Source of the DNA: Rhodospirillales bacterium 70-18
Lineage (GTDB): Bacteria; Pseudomonadota; Alphaproteobacteria; Acetobacterales; Acetobacteraceae
DNA length: 64,000 bases
Assembly (NCBI GenBank): GCA_001899585.1
Contig: MKWE01000056.1
Location: 112,199 to 176,198, forward strand
Direction of reading: 5' to 3'
Shown one piece after another: positions 45,100 through 55,250 of this stretch (within the stretch, counting starts at the first letter, position 1; every line of letters starts with the position of its first letter). The translations under genes and the position numbers were made by a program. The notes under the pieces were generated by a model that saw only the letters and a list, made by a program, of their open reading frames with translations, was not told the origin of the DNA and did not search any database.

Positions 45100-45261
45100 T
45101 CAGAACACCAGCCGCGCCAACTCCCACAATCCCACCCAGCACAACATCGACAGCACCGCCACGATCGGCGCCGCGACGGCCATCGGCAGGCGATCCCTGC
45201 CGGTGTCCGGCTGGACCCGTGTGCTGCTGGCGGCGAGTTTGAGGCTGCTGGTGGGCGGCAT
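45100..45261 (-). CDS. Small single-pass membrane protein (53 aa), unknown function
   Basis: A 53-residue frame reads MPPTSSLKLAASSTR, a polar linker with DRLPM, then one strongly hydrophobic helix (about 27-48, VAAPIVAVLSMLCWVGLW) and a short end ELARLVF. GGAG lies 4 bases before the ATG. I do not recognise a family. It converges with gloA, leaving 16 bases. The 153 bases upstream to ruvX contain an AT-rich stretch (45300-45370) that may hold its promoter. Existence as a gene is inferred from composition and the helix only. Confidence 0.45.
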   Translation of the reverse strand: MPPTSSLKLAASSTRVQPDTGRDRLPMAVAAPIVAVLSMLCWVGLWELARLVF

Positions 45262-45414
45262 GGGACTCCGATCGGCCTCCGGTCCAACTCCCCCAGGGGG
45301 AGGAATAGCTTACGCCGACAATAACCCAACAAAAGTTAACATATCCTGTCAGATCGCGCGATATTTTCGTCATGCTGGGCGAACTCACGCCACGGTGAAC
45401 GAATTTCCGCCCGA

Positions 45415-45891
45415 TCAGGCCCCCACGGGCGGCCGGCTGGCGTCCAGGGCGGCCTGCAGCATGTAGGCGGCGGCCATGCGGTCCACCACCTCGGCGCGGC
45501 GGCGGCGGGTCATGTCGGCCTCGGCAATCAGGAAACGGTTGACCGCCGCCGAGGACAGCCGCTCGTCCCACAGCGCCGCCGGCAGGGCGGTGGCGGCCGA
45601 GAGCGCGTGCGTCCAGTCGCGTGCCGCCTGGGCGGCCGGGCCGGCGGTCCCGTCCAGCGACAGCGGCAGCCCGACCACCAAGCCGCCGGCACCCTCCTTG
45701 CGGGCGATGCGGGCGATCTCGGCGGCGTTGGCGGAGAGCTTGCTGCGCTTCACGCTGCCATAGGGGCTGGCCAGCAGCAGCGTCACGTCGGACAGCGCGA
45801 CGCCGATGGTGCGGCTGCCGGGGTCCAGCCCGAGCAGGCGCTGGCCCGGCGCGAGGCGGGCACGAAGGTCGGTCATGTTGAACAGCGGCAT
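45415..45891 (-). CDS. ruvX: Holliday junction resolvase-like protein RuvX (YqgF family)
   Basis: This is an RNase H-fold nuclease implicated in 16S rRNA 5' processing and possibly junction resolution. The 158-residue protein has LLGLDPGSRTIGVALSD with the first catalytic Asp, VVGLPLSLDGTAGPAAQ, LWDERLSSAAVNR with the Glu, and VVDRMAAAYMLQ with the last Asp. ATG at 45891 is used; a second Met six codons in is possible. It is divergent from gatC with only 45 bases between starts. Confidence 0.92.
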   Translation of the reverse strand: MPLFNMTDLRARLAPGQRLLGLDPGSRTIGVALSDVTLLLASPYGSVKRSKLSANAAEIARIARKEGAGGLVVGLPLSLDGTAGPAAQAARDWTHALSAATALPAALWDERLSSAAVNRFLIAEADMTRRRRAEVVDRMAAAYMLQAALDASRPPVGA

Positions 45892-45936
45892 GCGCGCGGT
45901 TATGGTCCGCCCCCGCGCCATCTCCAAGGAAATCCC

Positions 45937-46227
45937 ATGTCGCTCGACCCCGCGACCGTCCGCCGCATCGCCAGGCTCGCCCGCATCCGCGTGGATGAGG
46001 CGCAGGTGACCCAGATGCAGGCTGAGCTGAATGCCATCCTGGGCTGGATCGAGCAGCTGAACGAGGTGAACGTGGACGGCGTGGCCCCGATGGCGGGCGG
46101 CTCGCAGGGCATGGCGCAACGGCTGCGCGTCGATGCGGTGACCGATGGCGGCATGGCCGACCAGGTGCTGGCCAACGCGCCGGACCGTGCCGGCGCCTTC
46201 TATGCGGTGCCGAAGGTGGTGGAGTGA
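45937..46227 (+). CDS. gatC: Asp-tRNA(Asn)/Glu-tRNA(Gln) amidotransferase subunit C
   Basis: GatC is a small linker subunit that stabilises the GatA-GatB complex. The 96-residue protein has [34 protein letters not shown] and a conserved RVDAVTDG near the end. ATG at 45937 has AAGGAA upstream. The stop overlaps the gatA ATG, indicating coupling. The gene set replaces direct charging of tRNA-Gln and/or tRNA-Asn. Confidence 0.95.
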   Translation: MSLDPATVRRIARLARIRVDEAQVTQMQAELNAILGWIEQLNEVNVDGVAPMAGGSQGMAQRLRVDAVTDGGMADQVLANAPDRAGAFYAVPKVVE

Positions 46228-47702
46228 TGCTGACCGACCTCACCCTGGCCGAGGCCCGCGCGGGCCTGCGCGCCGGCCGCTTTTCGTCGCGGGAGTTGAC
46301 CCTCGCGTTCCTGGGCGCGATCGAGGCGCTGAACCCCCGCCTGAACGCCTTCATCACCGTGACCGCCGAGCGCGCGCTGGCCCAGGCCGACGCCGCCGAT
46401 GCCGCCCTGGCCCGCGGCGAGCATGCAGCGTTGACCGGCATCCCGCTGGCCATAAAGGATTTGTACTGCACCGCCGGAGTGCGCACCACCGCCGGCAGCC
46501 GCATCCTCGCGCCCTTCGTGCCGTCCTATGAGAGCACGGTGAGCGCCAATTTGTTGCGCGACGGCGCCGTGTTCCTGGGCAAGGCCAACATGGACGAGTT
46601 CGCCATGGGCTCGTCCAACATGACCTCGGCCTATGGCGCGGTCACCAACCCGTGGACGCGGCGCGGCGACAACCGGGCGCTGGTGCCCGGCGGCTCCTCC
46701 GGCGGCTCGGCGGCGGCGGTGGCGGCCCGCCTCGCGCTGGGGGCGACGGCGACCGACACTGGCGGCTCGATCCGCCAGCCCGCCAGCTTCTGCGGCATCG
46801 CCGGTATCAAGCCCACCTATGGCCGCTGCTCGCGCTGGGGCGTGGTGGCCTTCGCCTCCTCGCTGGACCATCCGGGGCCGCTGGCGCGCACGGTGGAGGA
46901 TTGCGCCATCCTGCTCGGCTCGATGGCCGGTTTCGACCCCAAGGACTCCACCAGCGCCGACATCGCGGTGCCCGACTTCGCCGCCGCCTGCGCCCGCGGC
47001 GTGAAGGGCCTGCGCATCGGCGTGCCGCGCGAATACCGCAGCGACGGCATGGCCCCGGAGATCGAGGCGCTGTGGCGGCAGGGGCTGGACTGGCTGCGCG
47101 CCGAGGGCGCCGAGATCGTCGATGTCTCGCTGCCCCACACCAGATACGGCTTGGCCACCTACTACATCGTCGCCCCCGCCGAGGCCTCCTCCAACCTCGC
47201 CCGCTACGACGGCGTGCGCTTCGGCGCGCGGACCGAGGGGCACGACCTGATCGAACTCTACGAGAACACCCGCGCCGAGGGCTTCGGCTCAGAGGTGAAG
47301 CGCCGCGTGATGATCGGCACCTACGTGCTCTCGGCCGGCTATTACGATGCGTACTACCTGCGAGCACAGAAGGTGAGAGCCTTGATCCTGAAGGATTTCA
47401 CCGACGTGTTCCAGCAGGTGGACGCGCTGCTGACCCCCACCGCCCCCACCGCCGCCTTCGCCCAGGGGGAGCGCATGGACGACCCGATCACCATGTACCT
47501 CAACGACGTGTTCACCGTGCCCGCCAACCTGTCCGGCGTTCCTGGCCTGTCCGTCCCGGCGGGGCTGGACGCGCAGGGTCTGCCGCTCGGCCTGCAGGTG
47601 CTGGGCCGGCATTTCGACGAGGAGACGGTGTTCGCGGTGGGCGCCGCGATCGAACGGGCCGCCGGCTTCCCCGCGCTGCCCAGCATCCGGGCGGGGGCCT
47701 GA
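46227..47702 (+). CDS. gatA: Asp-tRNA(Asn)/Glu-tRNA(Gln) amidotransferase subunit A
   Basis: GatA is the glutaminase subunit (amidase-signature family) that releases ammonia for transfer to Glu-tRNA(Gln) or Asp-tRNA(Asn). The 491-residue protein has the Lys-cisSer-Ser triad: Lys77 (PLAIKDLYC), Ser157 ([11 protein letters not shown]) and Ser181 ([11 protein letters not shown]). The C-terminal part has the usual [12 protein letters not shown] segment. The ATG overlaps the gatC stop (TGATG); a GTG one codon earlier is in frame. Confidence 0.97.
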   Translation: MLTDLTLAEARAGLRAGRFSSRELTLAFLGAIEALNPRLNAFITVTAERALAQADAADAALARGEHAALTGIPLAIKDLYCTAGVRTTAGSRILAPFVPSYESTVSANLLRDGAVFLGKANMDEFAMGSSNMTSAYGAVTNPWTRRGDNRALVPGGSSGGSAAAVAARLALGATATDTGGSIRQPASFCGIAGIKPTYGRCSRWGVVAFASSLDHPGPLARTVEDCAILLGSMAGFDPKDSTSADIAVPDFAAACARGVKGLRIGVPREYRSDGMAPEIEALWRQGLDWLRAEGAEIVDVSLPHTRYGLATYYIVAPAEASSNLARYDGVRFGARTEGHDLIELYENTRAEGFGSEVKRRVMIGTYVLSAGYYDAYYLRAQKVRALILKDFTDVFQQVDALLTPTAPTAAFAQGERMDDPITMYLNDVFTVPANLSGVPGLSVPAGLDAQGLPLGLQVLGRHFDEETVFAVGAAIERAAGFPALPSIRAGA

Positions 47703-47706
47703 GCCG

Positions 47707-49158
47707 ATGGCCTACACGATCGAGGGCAGCAGCGGCGCGTGGGAGGTGGTGATCGGCCTGGAGGTGCACGCCCAGATCATCAGCCGGTCCAAGCTGTTCA
47801 GCGGCGCCGCCACCGCCTATGGCGCGCCGCCCAACAGCCAGGTGAGCTTCGTGGACGCCGCCTTCCCCGGCATGCTGCCGGTGGCGAACGGCGAGTGCAT
47901 CCGCCAGGCGGTGCGCACCGGGCTGGGCCTGAACGCGCAGATCAACCTGGTCAGCCGGTTCGACCGCAAGAACTACTTCTATGCCGACCTGCCCGCCGGC
48001 TACCAGATCAGCCAGTACGAGCACCCGATCGTCGGCAGCGGCGTCATCGAGATCGAACTGGCCGACGGCAGCACCCGCCGCATCGGCGTCACCCGCCTGC
48101 ACGTGGAGCAGGACGCCGGCAAGTCGCTGCACGACCAGGACCCTGCCCGCACCTTCGTGGACCTCAACCGCGCCGGCGTGGCGCTGATGGAGATCGTCAG
48201 CGAGCCCGACCTGCGCAGCCCGGAGGAGGCCGGCGCCTATGTCCGCAAGCTGCGCTCCATCCTGCGCTACCTCGGCACCTGCGACGGCAACATGGAGGAA
48301 GGCTCGCTGCGGGCGGACGTGAACGTGTCCGTCCGCAAGCACGGCGAGCCGTTCCGCACCCGCTGCGAGGTGAAGAACGTCAACTCCATCCGCTTCGTCA
48401 TGCAGGCGGTCGAGGCCGAGGCGCTGCGCCAGATCAAGGTCTGGGAGGATGGCGGCACGGTGCAGCAGGAAACCCGGCTGTTCGATCCGAGCCGTGGCGA
48501 AACCCGCTCCATGCGCTCCAAGGAGGACGCGCACGACTACCGCTATTTCCCCGACCCCGATTTGCTGCCGCTGGTGCTGGACGAGGACTGGGTGGCCGGG
48601 CTGCGCGCCGAACTGCCGGAACTGCCGGACGCCAAGCGCGCCCGCTTCATCGCGGAATATGGCCTCTCGCCCTACGACGCCGCCGTGCTGGTGGCCGAGC
48701 AGGCGACCGCGCTGTTCTACGAGGCGGTGGCCAGGGGGCGTGATGCCAAGCAGGCGGCCAACTGGGTGACCGGCGATTTCTTCGCCGCCCTCAACCGCCT
48801 GGGCCGCAGCATCGAGGACCCGCCGGTCTCGGCCGCGGCGCTGGGCGGGCTGCTGGACCTGATCGCCGACAACACCATCAACGGCAAGATCGCCAAGGAG
48901 GTGTTCGAGGCGATGCTGGAAACCGGCGAACCCGCCGCCGCCATCGTGGACGCGCGCGGCCTGCGCCAGGTGACCGACACCGGCGCCATCGACGCCGCGG
49001 TGGACGCGGTGCTGGCCGCCAACCCGGACAAGGTGGCCGAGTTCCGCGCCGGCAAGGACAAGCTGTTCGGCTTCTTCGTGGGCCAGGTGATGAAGGCGAT
49101 GGCGGGAAAGGGTAACCCGGCCCTGGTCAACGATGTACTGCGCGGAAAGTTGCAGTAA
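47707..49158 (+). CDS. gatB: Asp-tRNA(Asn)/Glu-tRNA(Gln) amidotransferase subunit B
   Basis: GatB is the kinase/transamidase subunit that phosphorylates and amidates the mischarged tRNA. The 483-residue protein opens with [11 protein letters not shown] and contains [37 protein letters not shown] and [11 protein letters not shown]. The helical and YqeY-like tail domain (about 330-483) binds tRNA. It starts 4 bases after gatA and ends 9 bases before the AT-rich repeat copy 2. Confidence 0.97.
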   Translation: MAYTIEGSSGAWEVVIGLEVHAQIISRSKLFSGAATAYGAPPNSQVSFVDAAFPGMLPVANGECIRQAVRTGLGLNAQINLVSRFDRKNYFYADLPAGYQISQYEHPIVGSGVIEIELADGSTRRIGVTRLHVEQDAGKSLHDQDPARTFVDLNRAGVALMEIVSEPDLRSPEEAGAYVRKLRSILRYLGTCDGNMEEGSLRADVNVSVRKHGEPFRTRCEVKNVNSIRFVMQAVEAEALRQIKVWEDGGTVQQETRLFDPSRGETRSMRSKEDAHDYRYFPDPDLLPLVLDEDWVAGLRAELPELPDAKRARFIAEYGLSPYDAAVLVAEQATALFYEAVARGRDAKQAANWVTGDFFAALNRLGRSIEDPPVSAAALGGLLDLIADNTINGKIAKEVFEAMLETGEPAAAIVDARGLRQVTDTGAIDAAVDAVLAANPDKVAEFRAGKDKLFGFFVGQVMKAMAGKGNPALVNDVLRGKLQ

Positions 49159-49167
49159 TCACCAGAT

Positions 49168-49254
49168 AAACGAATAAAGTTTTTTTGCTTCTTTTTGTTC
49201 ACAAAAAGAAGGCTGTTCTTTTTTGAAAAAAGAACCAAAAAACTTTTATTCGTT
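49168..49254. repeat. AT-rich three-way-junction repeat, copy 2
   Basis: Outer arms AAACGAATAAAGTTTTTT (from 49168) and AAAAAACTTTTATTCGTTT (to 49254) pair. Inside are two perfect hairpins: CTTCTTTTTGT/ACAAAAAGAAG (49188-49198 / 49201-49211) and GTTCTTTTTT/AAAAAAGAAC (49215-49224 / 49226-49235). The element is between gatB and the GST gene and could also act as a terminator because of its T runs. Confidence 0.88.
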
Positions 49255-49331
49255 TTGCTTGGGTGTTGGGGGCTCTTGCCGCGTCGTGCCGGCCCGCCTA
49301 GCGTTGCCGCCAAACCGAGCGGGAGCGCGCG

Positions 49332-49961
49332 ATGAGCATCGAATTCTGGACCTGGAACACCCCCAACGGCCGCAAGATCAGCGTGGCGCTGGAGGAGATG
49401 GGCCTGCCCTACAACGTCCACACCGTGAACATCGGCAAGGACGAGCAGTTCAAGCCGGACTTCCTCAAGATCAGCCCCAACAACCGCATCCCGGCCATTG
49501 TCGATCCGGACGGGCCGGGCGGCTCGCCGATCAGCGTGTTCGAGTCCGGTGCCATCCTGATCTATCTCGGCGCCAAGACCGGCAAGTTCTGGCCCTCCGA
49601 TCTGCGCCGGCAGGTGCCGGTGCTGGAATGGCTGATGTGGCAGATGGGCGGCTTCGGCCCGATGCCCGGGCAGGTGCACCATTTCCTGCAAGTGGAAAAC
49701 GAGCAGGACCGGCGCTACGGTCTCGCCCGCTATTCCAAGGAAACCCGCCGCCTGTACGGCGTGGCCGACCGCCGGCTGGCCGTGGCGCCATACTTCGCCG
49801 GCGACGAGGTCTCCATCGCCGACTTCGCCATCCTCGGCTGGGCCTGGCGGCATGAGCGCCACCAGGTGGACCTCGCCGACTTCCCGAACGTGAAGCGCTG
49901 GTACGAAACCATGATGGCCCGCCCGGCAACGAAGCGAGGGTTCGAGGTCGCGCTGAGCTGA
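49332..49961 (+). CDS. Glutathione S-transferase family protein (YfcG/YghU-like)
   Basis: A cytosolic thiol-transferase-like protein of 209 residues. The thioredoxin-like N domain starts WTWNTPNGRKISVALEEM and has the glutathione-binding NNRIPAIVD and FESGAILIYLGAKTG. A helical C domain from about 90 ends with FPNVKRWYETMMARPA. The TxNGRKI opening is typical of the nu-class (YfcG, YghU), which have disulphide-reductase activity; the exact substrate cannot be told. It converges with the aminotransferase gene across a long inverted repeat. Confidence 0.85.
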   Translation: MSIEFWTWNTPNGRKISVALEEMGLPYNVHTVNIGKDEQFKPDFLKISPNNRIPAIVDPDGPGGSPISVFESGAILIYLGAKTGKFWPSDLRRQVPVLEWLMWQMGGFGPMPGQVHHFLQVENEQDRRYGLARYSKETRRLYGVADRRLAVAPYFAGDEVSIADFAILGWAWRHERHQVDLADFPNVKRWYETMMARPATKRGFEVALS

Positions 49962-49977
49962 GGCAAGGCGGAAGCCA

Positions 49978-50029
49978 ACAGGGAGGCGGGGAGAAGCAAG
50001 CCTCCGCTTCCTTCTTCCCGCCTCCCTGT
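49978..50029. repeat. Long GC-rich inverted repeat, copy A (19-bp stem, 14-nt loop)
   Basis: Arms 49978-49996 and 50011-50029 begin ACAGGGAGGCGGG and end CCCGCCTCCCTGT; the stem includes one G-T pair. It is followed by GAACC. It lies between convergent GST and aminotransferase genes and resembles the elements at 54731 and 61049. A role as bidirectional terminator is plausible. Confidence 0.75.
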
Positions 50030-50113
50030 GAACCCCTTCAAGCCGCCCGCACAAGAAAAGGGCCGGGGAACCTTCGCCCCCCGGCCCCTTCACGCTCTGC
50101 CGTCGAAGCGGCT

Positions 50114-51514
50114 TCAGCTCACAACGCTGATCTGCTCGCGCCGCAGTTGCACGGTCAGCTCGTCAAGCGCGCGGCCGACGCCGTCGAGCATCTCGTTGAC
50201 CTCGTCGGCGCTGATGATCAGCGGCGGGCTGAACGCCAGCGCGTCGCCGGGCAGGGCGCGGCCGATCACGCCGTTGGCCTCGCACAGCTTCACCAGCCGC
50301 GGCCCGATCTTCAGCGCCGGGTCGAAGTTCGCGTGCGTCGCCTTGTCGGCCACCAGCTCCACGGCGCCGATCAGGCCGACGCCGCGCACTTCGCCCACCA
50401 GCGGATGGTCGGCGAAGCGGCGGCGCATCTCGCTCTGCAGCACCGGGCCCACGGCGCGGACATGGTCGCCGATATGCGTCTCGTCGTAGATTTTCAGCGT
50501 CTCGATGGCGACGGCGGCCGGCACCGGATGGCCGGAATAGGTGTAGCCGTGGCCGAAGGTGCCGATCTTGTGGCTTTCCTCGGACAGGCCCTGGAACACC
50601 CGCTCGTTCACCATCACCGCGCTGATCGGCAGGTAGGAGGACGACAGCGCCTTGGCGCAGGTCAGGATGTCCGGCTTCATGTTCATGGTGCCCGACCCCC
50701 AGTAGTTGCCGGTGCGCCAGAACCCGCAGATCACCTCGTCGGCGACGAACAGGACGTCGTATTTCTTCAGCACCGCCTGGATCTTTTCGTAATAGCCCGG
50801 CGGCGGCACGATCACGCCGCCGGCGCCCAGGATCGGCTCGGCCCACATCGCGGCCACCGTGTCCGGCCCCTCGGCCAGGATCAGCTTCTCCAGCTCGTCG
50901 GCGCAGCGGGTGGCGAACTCGTCCTCGGTCTCGCCGGGCAGGGCGCCATGGTAGTAGTGCGGCGCCATGGTGTGCACGAAGCCGGCCAGCGGCACATCGA
51001 AGCTGCGGTGGTTGGCGGGCAGCCCGGTCAGGCTGGCGGCGGCCAGGGTAATGCCGTGATAGCCCTTGACGCGGCCGATGATCTTCTTCTTCTGCGGCCG
51101 GCCGACGGCGTTGTTGAAATACCACACCATCTTGATGGCGGTGTCGTTCGCCTCGGAGCCGGAATTGGCGAAGAACACCTTGCTCATCGGCACGGGCGCG
51201 CGCTGGATCAGCATTTCCGCCAGGTCGATCACCGGCTCGTGCGACTTGGCGGTGAAGGCGTGGTAGAAGGGCAGCTTGCGCATCTGCGCCGCCGCCGCCT
51301 GCACCAGCCGCTCGTTGGAGAAGCCGAGCGAGGCGCACCAAAGCCCGGCGACGCTCTCGATGTAGCCCTTGCCGTTCTCGTCGAACACCCGGACCCCTTC
51401 GCCGCGGGAGATCACCATGGGGCCGACCTCCTGGTGCACCTTGAGGTCGGTATAGGGGTGCAGCACGTTCGCGATGTCGCGGGCGGCGGCGGAATTGACG
51501 AGTGGCGGGGTCAT
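50114..51514 (-). CDS. Class III pyridoxal-phosphate aminotransferase (omega-transaminase type)
   Basis: A 466-residue PLP enzyme that transfers an amino group from a diamine, beta-alanine, GABA-like or similar donor, probably to pyruvate or 2-oxoglutarate. Visible are VDFENGKGYIES-type strand (VFDENGKGYIESVAGLW), the cofactor-phosphate loop FANSGSEANDTAIKM, the ring-stacking KGYHGITLAAASLTG, VADEVICGFWRTG with the cofactor-binding Asp, and Schiff-base Lys288 in CAKALSSSYLP. The ATG at 51514 has GGAGAGGGACATC upstream; an in-frame ATG nine codons earlier is less likely. It is divergent from the BisC-like gene across 95 bases. Confidence 0.88.
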   Translation of the reverse strand: MTPPLVNSAAARDIANVLHPYTDLKVHQEVGPMVISRGEGVRVFDENGKGYIESVAGLWCASLGFSNERLVQAAAAQMRKLPFYHAFTAKSHEPVIDLAEMLIQRAPVPMSKVFFANSGSEANDTAIKMVWYFNNAVGRPQKKKIIGRVKGYHGITLAAASLTGLPANHRSFDVPLAGFVHTMAPHYYHGALPGETEDEFATRCADELEKLILAEGPDTVAAMWAEPILGAGGVIVPPPGYYEKIQAVLKKYDVLFVADEVICGFWRTGNYWGSGTMNMKPDILTCAKALSSSYLPISAVMVNERVFQGLSEESHKIGTFGHGYTYSGHPVPAAVAIETLKIYDETHIGDHVRAVGPVLQSEMRRRFADHPLVGEVRGVGLIGAVELVADKATHANFDPALKIGPRLVKLCEANGVIGRALPGDALAFSPPLIISADEVNEMLDGVGRALDELTVQLRREQISVVS

Positions 51515-51609
51515 GATGTCCCTCTCCGGGAAGTGTCGCACAAGGCAGCCATCTTAGAACCTTATTGCGTCCGCTGGAAACCGTGTTCACATCGGCACAG
51601 GAGCGAACC

Positions 51610-53934
51610 ATGACCCATCTCGTGCCGCATTCCGCCCATTGGGGCGCCTTCACCGCCGTGGTCGAGAACGACCGCCTGGTGGCCGTGCGTCCGCCGCCGG
51701 GCGACCCGGCGCCGCCCGCGCTGCTCGCCTCCATCCCCGAGGCGGTGCACTCGCCGCTGCGCATCGGCCGCCCGCATGTCCGCAAGGGGTGGCTGGCCGG
51801 CGACCGGGCGGGCGGCACCCCGCGCGGGGGCGAGCCCTTCGTGCCGGTGGACTGGGACACGGCGACGCGCCTGGTGGCCGGCGAGGTGGCCCGCGTGCGC
51901 GACGCCCACGGCCCGGCCAGCCTGTTCGGCGGCAGCTATGGCTGGGCATCGGCCGGGCGGTTCCACCACGCGCGCAGCCAGCTGCACCGCCTGCTGGCCA
52001 GCGCCGGCGGCTACACGGCGCAGCTCACCAACTACTCCTACGGCGCCGGCATGACGCTGATGCCGCACATCATGGGCGACGGCGAGGTGGTGTTCGGCCC
52101 GGTGGTGGAGTGGCGCGACATCTGCGACCACGCGAAGTTGATGCTGTGCTTCGGCGGCATCACCCTGCGCAACGGCCAGGTCAACGCCGGCGGCGGCGCG
52201 CGGCACGAAATGGGCATGTGGGTGCGCCGGGCGGCGGCGGCCGGGGTGCGGCTGGTCAACATCTCGCCGATTCGCGGCGACATGCCCGAGTCGCTCGGCG
52301 CCGAGTGGCTGCCCATCCGCCCGGGCACCGACACCGCGCTGATGCTCGCCATGGCGCATGTGCTGATCACCGAGGCCCGCCACGACCAGGGCTTCCTCGA
52401 CCGCTGCACCACCGGCTTCGACCGGCTGCGCGCCTATGTGCTGGGTGAGGCGGATGGCCTGCCCAAGACGCCCGAATGGGCCGCCGGCGAAACCGGCATC
52501 GCCGCCGCCGACATCGTCCGCCTCGCCCGCGAGGCCGCCGGCGTGCCCACCATGATGACAGCCGCCTGGAGCCTGCAACGCGCCGAACGCGGCGAGCAGC
52601 CCTATTGGATGCTGGCGGCGCTGGCCGGCATGCTCGGCGGCATCGGCAAGCCCGGCCAGGGCTTCGCCTTCGGCATGGGCAGCGAGAACGGCATGGGTGG
52701 CATGCGCACCCTGCTGCCCTCGGTCACCCTGCCGGCGCTGCCCAACCCGGCCAACAGCTTCATCCCGGTCGCCCGCGTCACCGACCTGCTGGAGAAGCCG
52801 GGCGAGGAATACGACTATAACGGCCGCCGCCTGCGCTACCCCGACACGCGGCTGGTCTGGTGGGCCGGCGGCAACCCGTTCCACCACCACCAGGACCTCG
52901 GGCGGCTGCTGCGCGCCTGGGCGCGGCCGGAAACCATCATCGTCAGCGAATCGTGGTGGACCCCGCATGCACGGCACGCCGACATCGTGCTGCCCGCCAC
53001 CACCACGCTGGAGCGCGAGGATATCGGCGCCTCCTCGTTCGACCGCTTCATCACCGCGATGAAGCGGGCGGTGCCGCCGCAGGGGCAGGCGCGCGACGAA
53101 TACGACTACATGGCCGACATCGCCGAGGCGCTGGGCGTGCGCGACCGCTTCACCCAGCAGCGCGACGTGCCGGCCTGGCTGCGCGCCATGTACGGCCGGG
53201 CGCGCGACACCTACGCGAAGCAGGGCGTCGATATCCCGGATTTCGACGCCTTCTGGGCCGCCGGCATCGCCGAGATCCCGGAACCCGAGGGCCGCCGCGT
53301 GCCGTTCGCCGCCTTCGCCGCCAACCCGGCCGCGCACGCGCTGAACACGCCGAGCGGGCGGATCGAGATCTTCTCGGAGCGCATCGCCGGCTTCGGCTAC
53401 GACGACTGCCCGGGCCACCCGGTCTGGTTCGCGCCGCGCGAATATCTCGGCGCGCCGCTCGCCCGCACCTACGGCCTGCACCTGTTGACCGTGCAGCCCG
53501 CCACCCGCCTGCACGGCCAGCTCGACCAGACGGCGCTGAGCCGGGCCGCCAAGCTGCATGGGCGGGAGGTGCTGCAACTCGGCCCGGCGGACGCCGCCGC
53601 GCGCGGGCTGGCCGATGGCAGCGTGGTGCGCGTGTTCAACGCCCGCGGCGCCTGCCTGGCCGGGCTGCGCATCACCGAGGGGCTGGCCCCGGGCGTCGCC
53701 GTGCTGCCCACCGGCGCCTGGTTCGACCCGCTGCACCCCGGCCAGCCCCACGACCCTGCCGCCACCATGTGCGTGCACGGCAACCCCAACGTGCTGACTC
53801 GCGACGAAGGCACCTCCCGCCTCGGCCAGGGCTCCATCGCGCAAAGCTGCCTGGTGGAGGTCGAGCCCTGGGCCGGCGAGCTGCCGCCGGTGAAGGTCAC
53901 CACCCCGCCATTGATCGAGGAACCCGCCGCATGA
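51610..53934 (+). CDS. Molybdopterin-dependent S/N-oxide reductase, BisC-like
   Basis: This is a DMSO-reductase-family (type III) molybdoenzyme of 774 residues, closest by opening sequence ([16 protein letters not shown]) to biotin/methionine sulphoxide reductase BisC. It has no Tat or Sec signal and no N-terminal [4Fe-4S] cysteines, fitting a cytoplasmic BisC. The molybdenum-ligand serine is Ser143 (NYSYGAG) and the active-site Trp112 ([10 protein letters not shown]), with the same 31-residue spacing as Trp116 and Ser147 of Rhodobacter DMSO reductase. MGD-binding phrases include [13 protein letters not shown] and [14 protein letters not shown]. Substrate unknown. AGGAGCG precedes the ATG. 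Confidence 0.88.
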   Translation: MTHLVPHSAHWGAFTAVVENDRLVAVRPPPGDPAPPALLASIPEAVHSPLRIGRPHVRKGWLAGDRAGGTPRGGEPFVPVDWDTATRLVAGEVARVRDAHGPASLFGGSYGWASAGRFHHARSQLHRLLASAGGYTAQLTNYSYGAGMTLMPHIMGDGEVVFGPVVEWRDICDHAKLMLCFGGITLRNGQVNAGGGARHEMGMWVRRAAAAGVRLVNISPIRGDMPESLGAEWLPIRPGTDTALMLAMAHVLITEARHDQGFLDRCTTGFDRLRAYVLGEADGLPKTPEWAAGETGIAAADIVRLAREAAGVPTMMTAAWSLQRAERGEQPYWMLAALAGMLGGIGKPGQGFAFGMGSENGMGGMRTLLPSVTLPALPNPANSFIPVARVTDLLEKPGEEYDYNGRRLRYPDTRLVWWAGGNPFHHHQDLGRLLRAWARPETIIVSESWWTPHARHADIVLPATTTLEREDIGASSFDRFITAMKRAVPPQGQARDEYDYMADIAEALGVRDRFTQQRDVPAWLRAMYGRARDTYAKQGVDIPDFDAFWAAGIAEIPEPEGRRVPFAAFAANPAAHALNTPSGRIEIFSERIAGFGYDDCPGHPVWFAPREYLGAPLARTYGLHLLTVQPATRLHGQLDQTALSRAAKLHGREVLQLGPADAAARGLADGSVVRVFNARGACLAGLRITEGLAPGVAVLPTGAWFDPLHPGQPHDPAATMCVHGNPNVLTRDEGTSRLGQGSIAQSCLVEVEPWAGELPPVKVTTPPLIEEPAA

Positions 53935-54710
53935 GCGCCAGCATCGAGACGGTCGCGGAGTACTGGAACCGCCGCCCCTGCAACCTGCGCCACTCCACCG
54001 AGCCGGTCGGCACCCGCGCCTATTTCGACGCGGTGGAGCAGCGCAAGTATTTCGTAGAGCCGCATATCCCCGGCTTCGCACAGTTCGACCGCTGGCGCGA
54101 CAAGCGGGTGCTGGAAATCGGCTGCGGCCTGGGCACCGACGCGGTGAACTTCGCCCGTGCCGGCGCCGAATACACCGGCGTGGAACTCTCCGAGGTCAGC
54201 CTCGCGCTGGCCCGCAAGCGCTTCGAGGTGTTCGGGCTGGAGGGCGGCTTCGTGCACGCCAACGCTGAGCGGCTGACCGAGCACGTCCGCGCCGCCAGCT
54301 TCGACCTCGTCTATTCCTTCGGCGTCATCCATCACACGCCGGACCCGGAGGCGGTGCTCCGCCAGGCCCGCCGCGTCATCCGCCCGGACGGCGAGTTCCG
54401 GCTGATGCTGTACGCGAAGGATTCCTGGAAGGACGCGATGATCGAGGCCGGCCTCGACCAGCCGGAAGCCCAGTCCGGCTGCCCGATCGCCTTCACCTAC
54501 ACCCAGGCGGAGGTGCGCGCGATGCTCCGCGCCAACGATTTTGCCGCCGTGGAGATCACCCAGGACCATATTTTCCCGTATGTCGTGGAGAAATACATCC
54601 GCTACGACTACGAGCTGCAACCCTGGTTCGCCGCCATGCCGCAGACGATGTTCCGGGCGCTGGAGAAGCGGTTCGGCTGGCATATGCTGATCGTGGCCCG
54701 GCCGGCGTAG
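53931..54710 (+). CDS. Class I SAM-dependent methyltransferase
   Basis: A 259-residue methyltransferase with a Rossmann SAM-binding motif [17 protein letters not shown] (about 58-73), the acidic residue TGVELSE of motif II, and [16 protein letters not shown] and [13 protein letters not shown] of motifs IV-VI. The opening [15 protein letters not shown] resembles small-molecule O- or C-methyltransferases; the substrate cannot be inferred. The ATG overlaps the stop of the molybdoenzyme gene (ATGA), so the two are translated together and may act on the same compound. Confidence 0.85.
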   Translation: MSASIETVAEYWNRRPCNLRHSTEPVGTRAYFDAVEQRKYFVEPHIPGFAQFDRWRDKRVLEIGCGLGTDAVNFARAGAEYTGVELSEVSLALARKRFEVFGLEGGFVHANAERLTEHVRAASFDLVYSFGVIHHTPDPEAVLRQARRVIRPDGEFRLMLYAKDSWKDAMIEAGLDQPEAQSGCPIAFTYTQAEVRAMLRANDFAAVEITQDHIFPYVVEKYIRYDYELQPWFAAMPQTMFRALEKRFGWHMLIVARPA

Positions 54711-54730
54711 GGGGCGATAGAGAAGAAGAA

Positions 54731-54798
54731 TTCACAAAGAGACGTAGAGGCGAAGAGAAGGCTTTGATTTCCTCTTCGCCTCTACGTCTCTTTGTGAA
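54731..54798. repeat. Long inverted repeat, copy B (27-bp perfect stem, 14-nt loop)
   Basis: Arms 54731-54757 and 54772-54798 are exact reverse complements. They begin TTCACAAAGAGACGTAGAGG and end in the complement. The element lies between the convergent methyltransferase and carboxymuconolactone-decarboxylase-like genes. Its arm sequence recurs, degraded, at 61049-61119. Confidence 0.92.
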
Positions 54799-54817
54799 CC
54801 TTAGCTTTCTACCCGCC

Positions 54818-55249
54818 TCAGTCCCCCTGACCCTGCGGCTGTTCTTCGCGCGCAGGCGGCTGGGTGAGCGCGATGCAGTGGCGCATCACCTCCACCCCGA
54901 CTAGGTTCCAGGTGATGATGCCGCCGACCATGACCACCTGCACCAGACCCTCGGCCAGTTCCGGCAGGGTCAGGCCGAGCTTCATCGCGGCGGCGGCATG
55001 GCTGCGGGCGCCGTTGAGGTTGCCGGCGAGGGTGTCGAGCAGGGCGAAGACCAGTTCCTTGGTCTTCAGCTCCAGCGCGCCGCCCTGGGCGCGGTCCTTC
55101 ATCAGGCCGGCGCGCATCAGGCCATAGCCGGCGAAGGCGGAGGGTGCGTATTGGTTGAGTAACGCGAACTGGTCCGGCACGCGGCCGAAAGTCGCCATGA
55201 AGCTGTCCAGGCCCGCCTTAGCGGCCTTCGCGGTCAGGTCGTCGGTCAT
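54818..55249 (-). CDS. Carboxymuconolactone decarboxylase/AhpD-like family protein
   Basis: A 143-residue all-helical protein with the CMD-family core: ALELKTKELVFALLDTLAGN, a helix with ARSHAAAAMKLGLT and LAEGLVQVVMVGG. The redox CxxC of true AhpD is absent (no cysteine in the core), so peroxidase-type activity is unlikely. The enzymatic role, if any, is unknown. ATG at 55249 begins one base after the stop of the cysteine-synthase-like gene, so the two form a two-gene unit. A longer N-terminal frame overlaps that gene and is rejected. Confidence 0.8.
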   Translation of the reverse strand: MTDDLTAKAAKAGLDSFMATFGRVPDQFALLNQYAPSAFAGYGLMRAGLMKDRAQGGALELKTKELVFALLDTLAGNLNGARSHAAAAMKLGLTLPELAEGLVQVVMVGGIITWNLVGVEVMRHCIALTQPPAREEQPQGQGD

Positions 55250-55250
55250 G

